Source: Plicaturopsis crispa FD-325 SS-3
Taxonomy: Eukaryota; Basidiomycota; Agaricomycetes; Amylocorticiales; Amylocorticiaceae
Length of the DNA stretch: 64,000 bases
Assembly (NCBI GenBank): GCA_000827205.1
Contig: KN832557.1
Location: 566,493-630,492, forward strand
Direction of reading: 5' to 3'
Shown: in pieces, positions 10,889 through 21,887 of the stretch
Layout: each line of letters starts with the position of its first letter
How positions within the stretch are numbered: position 1 is the first letter of the stretch
Notes under the pieces: model-generated
What the model saw: the letters and a program-made list of their open reading frames with translations, nothing else
Told to the model about the DNA's origin: nothing
Database searches by the model: none
Position numbers and translations under genes: made by a program

Positions 10889-11854
10889 TCACTTCGCACC
10901 TGTAGCTCGCTGTTTCAGAACAATTTTCTCCCCTTGTGTCCAAACGTTCCGTCCTCCCCGGACAGAATGTGTCCAGTCCAGGAGCGCATCCTTTGAATCC
11001 ACGACGAAAACTAGACGCGGGTCAAAATCATCGTCGGCCGAAAGCGCAGGAAGCTCCATATCGTTGATTTCGAACAAAACGAGGCGCAAAGACGCGACTT
11101 TGGAGATGATCCTGAGCATCCCCCCAATCTGGTCCTTGTCGTTGTCGTCATCGTAGTTATTGACCAGGATGCGCAGGTGCGTCAAGCAGGGCAGAAGGTG
11201 AAAGTTCCACTTGGCCACATCGTCGATAGCATTGATGGTGAACACTTCCAAGTGCGTGAGGTGTCCGAAGACGTGCGTGGTCGGGAAGAGCGACTGCGGA
11301 GACGGCGCGAAATACCTCGCGGGGAGGGAGAGCCGCTCGAGACAGAGACCTTGTATCGCGGACCAGAGGCGGGACGAGTTTGGGTGCGGGATGGGATGCC
11401 ACATGGCGAGGTTTACACAGGATATGCAAGCCGATAGTATAGGGTAGACGAATGACTCGTCTCCTGTTGGCCCGACGAAGCAGAGCGCCTTGACATGCCT
11501 GCCCAAATCTGGCCGCTCCCCCAGGGTGCGCAAAAACAGGTTGCAACGTTTGGCTTTCTGTAGAGACACCATCTCGTACAAAATGGGAGTGATCCTGAGT
11601 TGAACGAAGTTAACAGCTCTAGCAATGTAATCGACTGATTATGGAACTGACCATTCCTTGACACGATGCGCAACGAGCACTAGGCGCAGCATATTTGGCC
11701 GATATTTTCGTGCTGCGGTCACAAATATCATATGCTCGAGCTCGAACGGTAATGGCAAGCATTGTGTCGGTGGGACCTGGGTCAATTTCAATGCAGAAAC
11801 ACGACGTTCCGAGTTGCCCCGTCCATTCAAGGCAGTAGTGGTCCGCGTTGGCAT
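10889..11854 (-). CDS. F-box-like protein of a basidiomycete paralog family
   Basis: Exons 11652-11854 and 10889-11594 join through a 57-nt intron with a weak donor (GTCAGT) in phase 2, giving 302 residues from the chosen ATG. The N-terminal motif LPFELEHMIFVTAARKYRP followed by LRLVLVAHRVKEW, then ITPILYEMVSL, is the F-box-like signature of large agaricomycete families. The tail contains DPRLVFVVDS and VWTQGEKIVLKQR. A paralog at 28146-29170 shares these blocks. The start is uncertain: in-frame ATGs also exist further upstream. A 30-bp element shared with two other loci lies upstream at 12211-12241. Substrate is unknown. Confidence 0.7.
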
Positions 11855-12489
11855 TGCCGACACCTTTGCCTGTAGATAAGTACGCGAGCGTAGACGTGGT
11901 CTCGTAGGAGACTCTGTTTCTTTTGCCGAAGAGATAAATAACGGGCATGTTCGGAATCCACACATGACTATTGACCAACCTGCTGTCAACGTAGCAGTAC
12001 TACGATCCTTCCTGTTGCCACTCCGGAATCCGAGCTCCGAGTGCGAATATAACAGTCAGGAGTGCCTCTAGTTACGGAGAACAAAAAGCGAGAGAAAGTA
12101 GAGCTAGAAATTTAGAATATCATGGGCGACGATGGAGGCGTGAGGACAAGACGAGTCAGCGCGACGTGTCGCGTCTTGGTCGCGTTGTGGTCGCGTGCGA
12201 CTTTACACCCGACTCAACGCTCGATATTTTCTTACGTAAGCATGGGACAATGTTCAGCGGCAGGACTTGAAATTATTGATTAATATTCAGCCATTGGATA
12301 CGGTTCTCCGGTCGTATGTGAAAGAGGGATAGAGCACAGACCATCCGTAGCATTCATAGATGTACCGGTATTACATTTGCCCATAGTCAAACACAAATAT
12401 TCCAGCCGTCCAGAGAAAACGAAGAGAAGGGCGCACATAAGATAAGGGTATGTCGGGACGAGAAGGGATATAAGTATGCAGTGTAGAAA
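11855..12489. other. Upstream region of the F-box-like gene
   Basis: Holds the presumed promoter of the minus-strand F-box-like gene, including the conserved element at 12211-12241, and the 3' flank of the phosphatase gene that ends at 12490. No further gene is seen. Confidence 0.45.
12211..12241 (-). promoter_or_regulatory. Conserved bipartite element, copy A
   Basis: GACTCAACGC is followed by a GATAT core and, 21 bases from the element start, by TTACGTAAG. Copies at 29415-29446 and 52098-52127 have the same parts with the same spacing. Here and at 29415 it lies upstream of minus-strand F-box-like genes, so a promoter role is plausible. Confidence 0.45.
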
Positions 12490-14414
12490 TCAGCTGGAGC
12501 GCACGCCCCACCCGAGCACCTCGAACATGACGGGCAGCCATTCGCACGCCAGGACAGCAATACCGCAGTACACGATGACCTTGGTCACGACTAGAATTCG
12601 TTGGTACTCAGCACCGGTCGACAAGAAAAGAGGTAGAACGGAGAGCACGCACCATCAGCGTCGTAGTGTTTTACCGACTCAGCGCCAGCCTTGCCAGCAC
12701 GCGCCGACTCGTTCTTCTCATCGTCCCACTCCCCATTCCGTCCCACAGACGGCGAGCGCCCCTTCTCCTTCATCGCCGGGAACGCCCCATTCCCATACTG
12801 GCCATAAATCCCGCCACCGGCGCCCCGCTGCTTTAGCGCGCCCGCGTCCTTCCCCGCGCCGGGCACGACGAGCCCGCTGCGGCGCCCGACGCCGTCCGTC
12901 TCGGTCTCCATCTCGAGGTGGCGGGGCAGGTCGATGACGGAGGGGATGGGCCGCAGCCCGAGCTCGGGCGGCACGCGCGTGTAGTCCGTCGCGGGCGTGT
13001 AGAACCGCCGGTTCGGGAGCGTGAAGAGGTGCCCGAGCAGCCGGAACATCGGCGGCAGGACGAGGTGCAGCACCGATTTGGCGAGGATGCGCCATGTGAA
13101 GATCACCAGAATGCCTAAGTGATTGTTAGCAATTGTCCGCGCCATCGGCAGAGGGTAGGGACAAGAAACGCACCGACGGTCATTTTGATGAGCGCGAACG
13201 CGAGCCATATGCTGAGGTCCGCCCAGGTGTCCTGCGCGCTGCCCGGCATGAGGGACACGAAGAACGGCGCGTCGAACCCGTAGTGCACGGCATGCCAGCG
13301 CGAGAGCACGCTCCCCATCACGACGCTCACGAACGCGATCGCATCCTCAAAGCACGGACAGTCGTCCACCGGCTGCGGGTGCTGGTTCACCATCGCCGAG
13401 CAGAGCGCTATCACCAGCAGCGGTACTGCGCGGGCTTATCAGTCATGCTGTTCCCACAATGGAGGCTGACTGGGGAACGCACCCGGCCATCCCGTTGTCT
13501 CCACCCATGCCTCGAACGCGTCCCCTGCCACTTGCCATGCTGCCCAAATACCGGCGCCCATGAGCACACCCATCACACAGTCCGTGAAGCTGTGCATGGC
13601 GGTGTACAGGCGCCCGTACACGATGCTGAAGGCATAGGCTACGAGCGCGGCACACGCTGCGGGGTATAGCCTGTGCTCCGGAGAGAGCTGCGAGTACAGG
13701 AATAGTGCTATAGACACCGAATTCGTCGAATGCGTCGACGGAAAGCCGCTGCAGGCATGTTAGTCAGACGGGGGATATTCTGAGCAAGGTAACGCACTAT
13801 TCAAGGTGGTGGTCGCCGATGGCTGCGTACCGAAATCAGTTATGTTCGACTAGTAGAGCTCGGAGACATACTGAGGCGTGTGACCGGCGGTGCAAAGGGC
13901 CGTGGGGAGCATATGAGGTCCTTCACGAAGGACGAGCAGTATACGCCGAGCGCGAGAACCATCAACAGTCTGCATGCCGATTAATCGACGCCAGTGCAAC
14001 CATTTCGGTGGACATACCCTCTGCCTATCTCATCGTACCCGAAGAAAAAGCATGCCGGAAGAACGGTCATGAAGAACGTATGCGTCCCCAGCGAGGAGGT
14101 ATACACGAAATACGCATCCAGCCACGGTGTCCGGACTTTTGCCTGGGGATAGCTCGTCAGCACAAATTTCCGGGGAACATGATATGACTTGGCCGACGCA
14201 CCTGCATATCTGCGATGACCCTGCTCTCCTGCTCTACGCTCCGGACAATCACCCGCCTGATGGCCGCTCTCCAGGCAGGGAGTGTCGCATCGTACAAGTC
14301 CGGCCTCAGCATGCCCGGGCTGTCGGGGCGCGGGCTGTCGAGATACTCATGCTGTCCAGCCTTTTCCGAGGGCAGGTCGGTAATTATGGGTGAGGGGATG
14401 TTCGGCGCGGTCAT
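12490..14414 (-). CDS. LCB3: Sphingoid-base 1-phosphate phosphatase (PAP2 family, LCB3 type)
   Basis: Eight exons (14202-14414, 14018-14142, 13872-13969, 13798-13822, 13483-13748, 13174-13425, 12653-13114, 12490-12590) encode 513 residues. The three motifs of the lipid phosphatase family are present: KDLICSPRP (K-x6-RP), GFPSTHS preceded by DHHLEY, and YTAMHSFTD with the R-x5-H-x3-D pattern. GYDEIGRG and the many hydrophobic segments match yeast Lcb3/Ysr3, which dephosphorylate dihydrosphingosine-1-phosphate in the ER membrane. The C-terminal third has a long hydrophilic Gly/Glu-rich loop (GGGIYGQYGNG region) before a last membrane segment. The fourth exon is only 25 nt and supplies the start of the second catalytic motif. 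Confidence 0.92.
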
Positions 14415-14947
14415 GGAGGCGGTGCGGGTTCGATTTTGTCGAGATAACGGATGTGTAGGGGAACCCTGTTTGCTGTAGGAATGATTTTATGTGCTCACTG
14501 CCCCGTCAGTTCTGTACACCGTGGACCAGATAGATGGCGTCGTAGGGTTTTGCTCGTAGGGGTCGTGTCGTATTACAAGCCCCAGTAGAGCAGATACAGG
14601 TTTCGAGGAAGGAGCACTAGAGCACGGAGCGCTGAGCAGTGAGCAAGACGTTACAATCTTTCGGATGGCGGTGAAGACGGGGTAAAGTTGCTGACGCGGA
14701 AGTTTTGCATGGATACATTGTACAGTAGCCCCTGTTTCTTTATGGTAATGCAGGTACACTGACGGTCTTGCACTCGAGAGTCGAATATCACGATAAGTTA
14801 GCGGTAAGTAACCGTTTGAAAGGTGAGGTAGGCTTGACGTTGTATACAGTTTGGCTAGCTTTACTGGAATCATGTTTATTATAATTGACTGCTCTGTATA
14901 CTTATGCCCGTGTAAACCAAAATCTAAATCATGCAAGATGCTCACGG
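14415..14947. other. Intergenic region
   Basis: Short spacer between the starts and ends of two minus-strand genes. It should contain the promoter of the phosphatase gene. Nothing else is recognised. Confidence 0.4.
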
Positions 14948-16234
14948 TCACCGACACAACTCCTCCTCCTCCTGAAGCAAATCGACCCCCTCGTCTTGCA
15001 GCTGATCCTCCTCGTCCTCATCCTCGTCAGAACCCACCGCCTCCATCCCGCGCTTAGCCAGGCGCGTGAGCCGCTTCGCAGAGTTCTCGACGCGCCGCGC
15101 GTGCAGAGGCGTCGCAGGGAATGGCGTCACAGGTGTGAACGGGTCCGAGAAGCTAGAGGACTGGGGCAACATTAGTTTGCTGCTAGTGTCGCGGACGTGC
15201 GGAGCGAACGCACCATGCTCGCGTTCGCGTCCAATTCGTCGTCGTCGTCGTCATCGTCCTCCGGCTCAGGCTCCGGGTCCGTGTGGAAGGACTTGAGAAA
15301 GTCCTCGAACGCCTCGGGCCTGTTCCATGTGCTGGTCGGTACGGTCTCAAACTCGCGCGCGCCGGCGGAGATGGGGGAGAGCGCGGCGAGCTCGGGCAGC
15401 GAGACGTCCCCGCGCGCGGAGAAGACGTAGGGCTTGTTTCCGGAGCCCTTGCGTCGCGGGATCTCGACCGTGTTGAGGGTGATGTGCACGGAGAGCGCGG
15501 TGTCGTGGTGCTGCGGCGACGACCAGCGTCAGCGCACGGAGCGAAGCGAGTGGCAGCGGGTACGTACATATGTGATCGCGCGCGAGAGGTCGCCGCCCTT
15601 CGGCCAGATGTGCGCGAGCGTGAGGTCCTCCTCAGCCTCCCAGTGCCACTCGCCGTCTTCGCATTCCTCCTCCGCCGCCTCGTCTGCGGCTGCGCCGTTT
15701 CGGAACGGATCGCGCACGCTAGACAGCTTCGCCCAGGTCCTCGCGAAGCGGATGCGGCCGGGCTTGAAGAGGGCGTGGTACATGATGACGCGCTTGTGCG
15801 CCTCGAAGAGGTGGCCGCGGCCCTTGACGGGTGCATCGGGGCCGCCACCGAAGAGAAAGAGGATGAGGCGGTGGAGATGGCGGAAGGTATAGTTGAGGGG
15901 GACCTGGACTATGCGCCATGCACCCTCGCGATCGCCTGCGCCGACGAGTTGGAAGCGTAGGGGCAGGTGCTTGGAGAAGGAGGATGCGGGTGGAAGCGTA
16001 GAGCTACGGGCCAGAAGTGAACATCGTTTCACTAAGAGGACCTGAGTGATCGGGGTATATGACTGCAGTGGAAAATCACTCACGACCGAATGGATTCGTG
16101 GGTGAGTCAGATGGGGGAAGAACAAAACGCGCGGGCGAGGATGTGGGGGTGCTCAGATGGCGTCGTTTGATCGGACGAGGCGGCGTCGACGAAGCTGGGG
16201 AATCGTAGATGTCCAGAGGACGTTTGAAGGGCAT
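14948..16234 (-). CDS. pRiA4b Orf3-like domain protein
   Basis: Four exons (16084-16234, 15568-16031, 15214-15510, 14948-15160) give 374 residues. The start MPFKRPLDIYD is joined by a 52-nt intron to the domain. The domain pattern LPLRFQLVGAGDREGAWRIV then QVPLNYTFRHLHRLI, followed by LTLAHIW and YHHD, fits the plasmid pRiA4b Orf3-like fold, first named from an Agrobacterium plasmid and widespread in basidiomycetes; its biochemical role is not known. After the domain come a long acidic tract of Asp residues and a charged tail (SDEDEDEEDQ). The last intron has a clear CTAAT branch-point 14 bases before its acceptor. Confidence 0.75.
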
Positions 16235-16955
16235 TTACGAGCGCTGAATCGATGAGCTGTATAGAGGTAATCGTAAAGTAAGAAACTGTAAGATGGTAGA
16301 ACTAGAAAGCAAAGCAGCTGCACCGGTAAAGCAGATCAACGGAACCAGGACGGAACTTTTTGTTCAACGCGACAAGATCGTGACCGCGTAAACGCGCACG
16401 GGCCTTTCATTTTCTCTTTCTCTTTCCTATTTTCTTTCGTCTTTCTTGCGCGTGTTGCTTTGTCGTAAAATCTGTGTCGAAATTCACGCTTGCGATACGT
16501 GGGAGGTGTAGGAGGAAGAGGAGGATATAGGATCGGCAGCGCAAATGGACATGCCTGCATGTCTGCTGGATGATACACGCTTTGCGGCTTCAGGACCGCG
16601 GTGACTCCTACATTAAGTACCACTATTGTCGAACGCGGGAGTCATTACTAGGCATGCTCGAGACGTATTGCAGCAAGTACAGGCTACACGCTGAGTCAAG
16701 AAATGGTGAGCTGCCTCGTTATCGCGGGCATTCTAGTGTGCTAACAGCCGCAGGACGCATTCCGATCCTCCCCCATGGCGTGGCTTTGCATTATTCATTC
16801 CTCTCTGCCTAGCACCTGAGAGACTCAATGGTCAAGTTGCAACAAGACAATACGCTTAAACCTCGCAAGAATACCAGCCCAGCCATTGCACTCCAAGCGT
16901 GGGATGCTATAGCACTGCCAAATGTCTCACAGGCCACACCTGCTATCTATTCGCG
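16235..16955. other. Intergenic, divergent promoter region
   Basis: Separates the divergent pRiA4b-like gene and the P450 gene. No gene is supported. A purine/pyrimidine-biased stretch (TTTTCTCTTTCTC type) lies at about 16410-16440. Confidence 0.45.
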
Positions 16956-19264
16956 ATGGCGGTCACCAGTATCCTAGTGTCGCTGGCATGTTTTGTGATC
17001 TTTCTGCGGCTTTTAGACAACAGGAAGCGCTCCCGTCGTCCGCCTGGACCGCGCGGGTGGGCAATACTCGGAAATGCCCTTCAAATCCCGAAGGATAAGC
17101 AATGGCTGAAGTTTGTAGAGTGGCAAAAGGAATATGGTGAGCGATATCATTGTTCAGCCATCTACACCGTCGCTCATATGGATACATTTGCAGGCGATCT
17201 TGTCCAAATTATGGTATTCAGTCAACTTGAACCCACTTTGATTCTCGGATCTGTGGAAGCCGCATACGATGTCCTCGACACCCGAGGTTTGCAGCATCAG
17301 TAGTCCAGAGTGCTATAATTAACACCCGGTAATGACTCCAGGCGCGATGTACTCCGACAGACCCCCTGCTGTCATGGCTGCCGATCTGTGCGTAACAGTA
17401 ACAGCTAATGTGCACCACTAAAACAAAGTCGCAGAGTCGGATGGGGGCGCGGTTTGGGCTACACGCCAGGACCACCCAATCCGCGCTTCCGCGAGTTCCG
17501 CCGTCTCATGCATAAGTTTATAGGGCCTCGGGCCTCTCGTTCGGAGGAGGTTTCCAGCATGATAGAACAAGGGGCGCGAGATCTCGTTGTCAGGCTGGCC
17601 GAGGCAGATAACTACGAGGAGTATGTGGAATGCACGAAACAGTGCGTTTGCTTCCTGCATGCTGTATTACAGTCTCCCGATCACTGTGTGTGAAACTGAC
17701 TGGATTACTTAGATCAGCAGGATCGTTGATTCTTCGTCTTACATATGGATACAAGGCTACCACTCGCGACGACCCGCTCGTGGCGATCGCTGACGTCGCC
17801 ATGGATGGATTCTCCAAGGCTACCGAGCCGGGGTGGCTGGTTGATAGCTTTCCTGTGTGTGAGTACACTTATCCCGACTATTGTGATGGCAAGAAAGGTG
17901 CTGAGACTTTCGCAGTACGGCACATGCCGTCGTGGTTTCCAGGTGCTGGATTCAAACGCGTCGCACGGGCCATGCGTGCAGATCTGGATGCTCTTTATGA
18001 TGTGCCATTCGATTTTGTCCAGAAGCAAATGGTACGGATCTTCACTCTCGTATGTTAGCGTTCATGCACCATACATTGATGCCTTTTCCTATTAGCGCGA
18101 AGGAAAGGTTGCGGCGTCCTTCGTGTCCTCATTCATAGAGGAAAAGAATGGCAATACCGCGAAGGAAGAGGAGGACTTCATAAAAGTGGCAGCCGGCTCT
18201 CTGTATTCAGGTGCATAGTGTGTTTTCATATTCGTGTCGCACACTCAAGTCGAAGTTCTTCTGCAGCCGGTCTTGAGACCGTACGTCCATCACCTTACAC
18301 TGCCGCGCAAGGACTGGTACTGATGGGTCTCCAGACGACTTCGGCCGTTGCCTCGCTCATCCTTGCGATGACCCTCTACCCGGAGGTCCAGCGCCGCGCA
18401 CAGACGGAGCTGGATGCCGTACTCGGACCTATCGACGAAGCCGGGGAAAACCCTCGTACTAAAAGACACTATCGACTACCCACGCTGGCCGACCGCGAAC
18501 GCCTACCGTACACAAACGCCATCGTACTGGAGGTCTGGCGTTGGAATCCGTCAGCGCCTCTAGGTAAGGGTCACTCTGGATACGCGATATGGTAGCTTCT
18601 CACTAGCATTTATCTTGTTGCTTAGGGTTGCCCCATTTCTCGACACAAGACAACGAGTATCGCGGATATACAATCGAGAAAGGAACCGTGGTGTGGGCGA
18701 ACATATGGTCGCCGCCTTGCCTTCATCGTAGTTTTATATTGGTCTGACCGTTGTGCGACATCTACAGGTCCATGCTTCACGACCCGACCGTGTTCCCAGA
18801 GCCGTCTCTGTTTCGGCCGGAACGCTTTCTGGACGAGACGGAGATGAGGCTGCGAGAACTGGATAGGCGAGAAGATCCCGTGGGCATTGCGTTTGGATTT
18901 GGCCGCAGGTACGTCCTCCTGCACGCCAGATCCCGTCTTGCAATTGCTTTGTCCTGGACATCTGCTGATTGACACCAACACGTACCCCAGGATATGCCCG
19001 GGCTTGCAGTTTGGCGAAGCCGCCGTTTTCCTGAACATCGCGACTGTACTGCGTGTGCTCAACATATCAAAGATGCGGGACGAGGGCGGGGTGGAGATTG
19101 AGCCTGAGGTCGCGTACGAGGGGTTCATCAGGTAAGCCTGTCTTTTTCCGCGGCTGAGACGAGGAGATGTAGATTTCTTTACTGACCACGCATCAATCAC
19201 TGGGCGCAGTGTTCCGAAACCGTTCAAATGTAAAATCGAGCGTCGCTTCCCACTTGAGTTTTAG
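16956..19264 (+). CDS. Cytochrome P450 monooxygenase
   Basis: Thirteen exons (16956-17136, 17194-17286, 17342-17387, 17435-17641, 17713-17858, 17916-18031, 18096-18210, 18267-18280, 18335-18563, 18626-18707, 18768-18908, 18991-19131, 19210-19264) encode 521 residues, normal for a microsomal P450. An N-terminal membrane anchor (VTSILVSLACFVIFLRLL) leads to the proline hinge RRPPGPRGWAILGNALQIP. The I-helix oxygen-binding motif is AGLETT, the K-helix E-x2-R is EVWR, the PERF-type motif is FRPERF and the heme loop is FGFGRRICPG with the ligand cysteine. The architecture is that of the large agaricomycete expansions that include CYP5144 and CYP5150-like families; the clan cannot be fixed by eye and the substrate is unknown. 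No secondary-metabolite core enzyme is adjacent. Exon 8 is a 14-nt micro-exon. Confidence 0.94.
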
Positions 19265-21887
19265 GGTTGTTTGAATCATTGTTCAATACTTATTTGGACT
19301 GTGATGGATATATGACATTGGATTGAGTAGAATGGGGTAATCAGGTTAGCATTGTGTCTTGCCTATGACCCTGTGTCTCTCTCTGACAGCGGTTATATTC
19401 AGGGCGCTGTCTCCCGGAACCTTTTGAATGCTGAATCGAGTGTCATTACTTGATTTCAAAGGGATGTTCGATCATGGATTGAATGTACTCAGACCGTACT
19501 GCTCGACATGTTGCACCATGCGTTGTACCCACGAAAGGGTAGGCATTGAACGGGTGCTAACGTTTTGAATGGTGTCCCGGCTCCGAAGAACACCTCCTGG
19601 GAGTATCTGGGGCGCAAGGTTCTGATATAGAAGGTCAGTATTTGGCAGTGTTCAAAGCGGGATGCAGGATGCTTATGGACATCCAAAACATATAATGCAG
19701 CTCCCGGACCCCTGCTGCGTGGGGGCCGCCGAGGACCCGCCGCGCTCCGTTTCAAGTTATGCTGTCCGAGCGGTTTCTCCGATCAAATGCTGGACAATGA
19801 GACACCTCGCTCTGGGCATCTATGATATCTCCGCTGCATCATTCTGCACCATGCGCATGCACTTCACCAATCGGTCATATCGAACCGCCCATCTAAAGCT
19901 GTCGCCGGATGTAGCGGGCGCACTGGAAAAACCGAGCTTGAGCTACTTTTGTAGGTGCGCTGGCACCGTTTTCTCAAGGGGGCCCATTGTTTGTCGCTCC
20001 CAGCAGTGACGCCCGTGATTGTGTCCCTTTCCGCCTACAGAAGTCCCCGGTCCGGGTCCGCGTACTCCTAGAGTTCTTTGGAGCATACACTGCACCCACC
20101 CCGGCATCCAATCCGAGACGCTGGAACCTCTACACCCACCACTTTACAGTGCTCTTGGTACGCGCTGATTAGGATGAAAGCCGTGCGCGCTCTTACTGCT
20201 ACAGGCGCTCGCATAACTCGCCTCTACATCGGCTTCGTGTCTCCGCATGTATGCAGGATGATCTGTTAGGTGTAGGTGCGTGTATTCTTACGCAGACTTA
20301 CGCGAGGTGCCTTGGCGGATGCATTCGCTGATTCTCGAGAATGAATTCACGGTGCTTGCTGATTCTATCTCCATACCGAAGAGCATCGAGTATAGACCCC
20401 GAGAGGACAAAGCACTTTGGGACCTCTGTGGACGTCCTGCATGTGCCATGCCTTGTCGATGCCTCTGCCACTCATCCATTTACGGGTGCAGTGCTACCCG
20501 ACTACATTTTGCCTGGGCAAGGCGCGATGTCCTCTGTTGCTCTGCGGTGGCTCTGCGATGCCCCCCGCAATCCTCAATCAGATCCAACGAATAGACTTCC
20601 ACAAGTTTTAATACCCCCCGTTCGCCCGGCCCCGAGTATCCTTCCGTGGATCACCATAAACAACTCGCGCTCCCCACGAAGGCCTTCGGACGCTCGCCCT
20701 TGATCGTCCATGATGAGGACCGCTGGCACCGTGCTCGGTTTGCAGACCGTATTCCCAACCGTGCTGTGCTGTGGTGTGAGCCTCACCGTTCGTCGGATTG
20801 CTTCCCGGACCGATGTCTCTTCTGGCTTCGATGCGGGGCCCCGCTTCATATCCTGAGGCCAGGAAGCCGGCGGTTAGTTGTTACGTGCAATCGTAAGCTC
20901 GCCCGCCGTGGAGGCCTCGTACTCATATTTGGGCAGGCCAGCATGCAGCTCGACCGGGATCGCCCTTTGCGGAGCGCGTTCTCGTACCTATCCTATCGCC
21001 TCGTCCCTTGGAGTCGCATTGACAACCAGCACCGTGGAAATATAGGACTTTTTTCGGATTTCGTGCGGCGCGAAAACACATGCGCCCATAGCGCATTCTA
21101 CCCGCGAGCGTCGATCCTCGTTGGTGCGTTTTGAAGCATCCATCCCTTCCCGGTCCATAAGCTCAGCCCAAGTGCGTTTTGGGCCGTGGGATGTGCCCGC
21201 ACTCCACACTTCTCGCCCTCGACTCGCTGCTCCCCAAAGTCCGACCGGAAAATCGGTCCGCAGAATAAGGGGATCGTCGACGTCGACGTCATATCGTTCT
21301 GTACGGGCAGCTACGGGCAGGCAGGCGCTTACTGGAGAGCAACGAATGTGCGACGTTCACGCTTGAGTTACTTGCAGAGTGGAAGGTAAAACATGTCAAC
21401 GCAGCAGTACGAAGACAAATGCCATAATTAATTCAACTCTCGCCGTTCCGAGTTACTATTTTTTATTGTACTATGCCCACGCGTACGAGGTAGCGGATGC
21501 CAGTAAGTAAATCGGTCGGTCGGGTCAGTGGGTAGGTAGGTGGTGGTAGGTAAGTAGGTAAGTACAAGCGCGACAGCCCAAGCATAAGTCATGATCGTGA
21601 ATCAGTACAAGAACGGGTGGGATAAGAAGGACGAAGAGATAGTTAGATGAAAGAACACCCGATGGGACAGAGAAATAGATATTACTTATACAACGCCTTG
21701 TTTTGTGCGAGGTAGAGGCGGCGTAGATATTGGTTGTTACATGGGCATGGCGCGGAGGTGTTGGAGGCAGGGTGATGTCGAAAGGTGTGATTGTCGGAGG
21801 AGGGAGGTAAACAGGAGGGCGTCCTCGCGGGTGTCGTAAATGTGGGCCACAGATAGCAAGGTGAAGGCGTTCGGGAAATCCTGCGCG
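19265..21887. other. Gap of about 2.6 kb without a supported gene
   Basis: Several open stretches of 60-160 codons occur on both strands but none has clear homology, splice structure or a good start. Parts such as 20340-20600 and 21240-21400 read like remnants of coding sequence (for example GIVDVDVISFCTGSYGQAGA at 21270), yet I cannot name a family. The last 350 bases are the 3' flank of the bHLH gene and contain a TAGG-rich tract. Confidence 0.4.
21531..21564. repeat. Imperfect TAGG/TAAG tetranucleotide tract
   Basis: Runs of GGTAGGTAGG and GTAAGTAGGTAAG in the 3' flank of the bHLH gene. A simple-sequence repeat that would be variable between strains; no function inferred. Confidence 0.6.

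Noticed and set aside
16899-16955. Upstream extension of the P450 N-terminus
   Set aside because: The extension would begin at GTG; the ATG at 16956 gives the usual membrane-anchor length.
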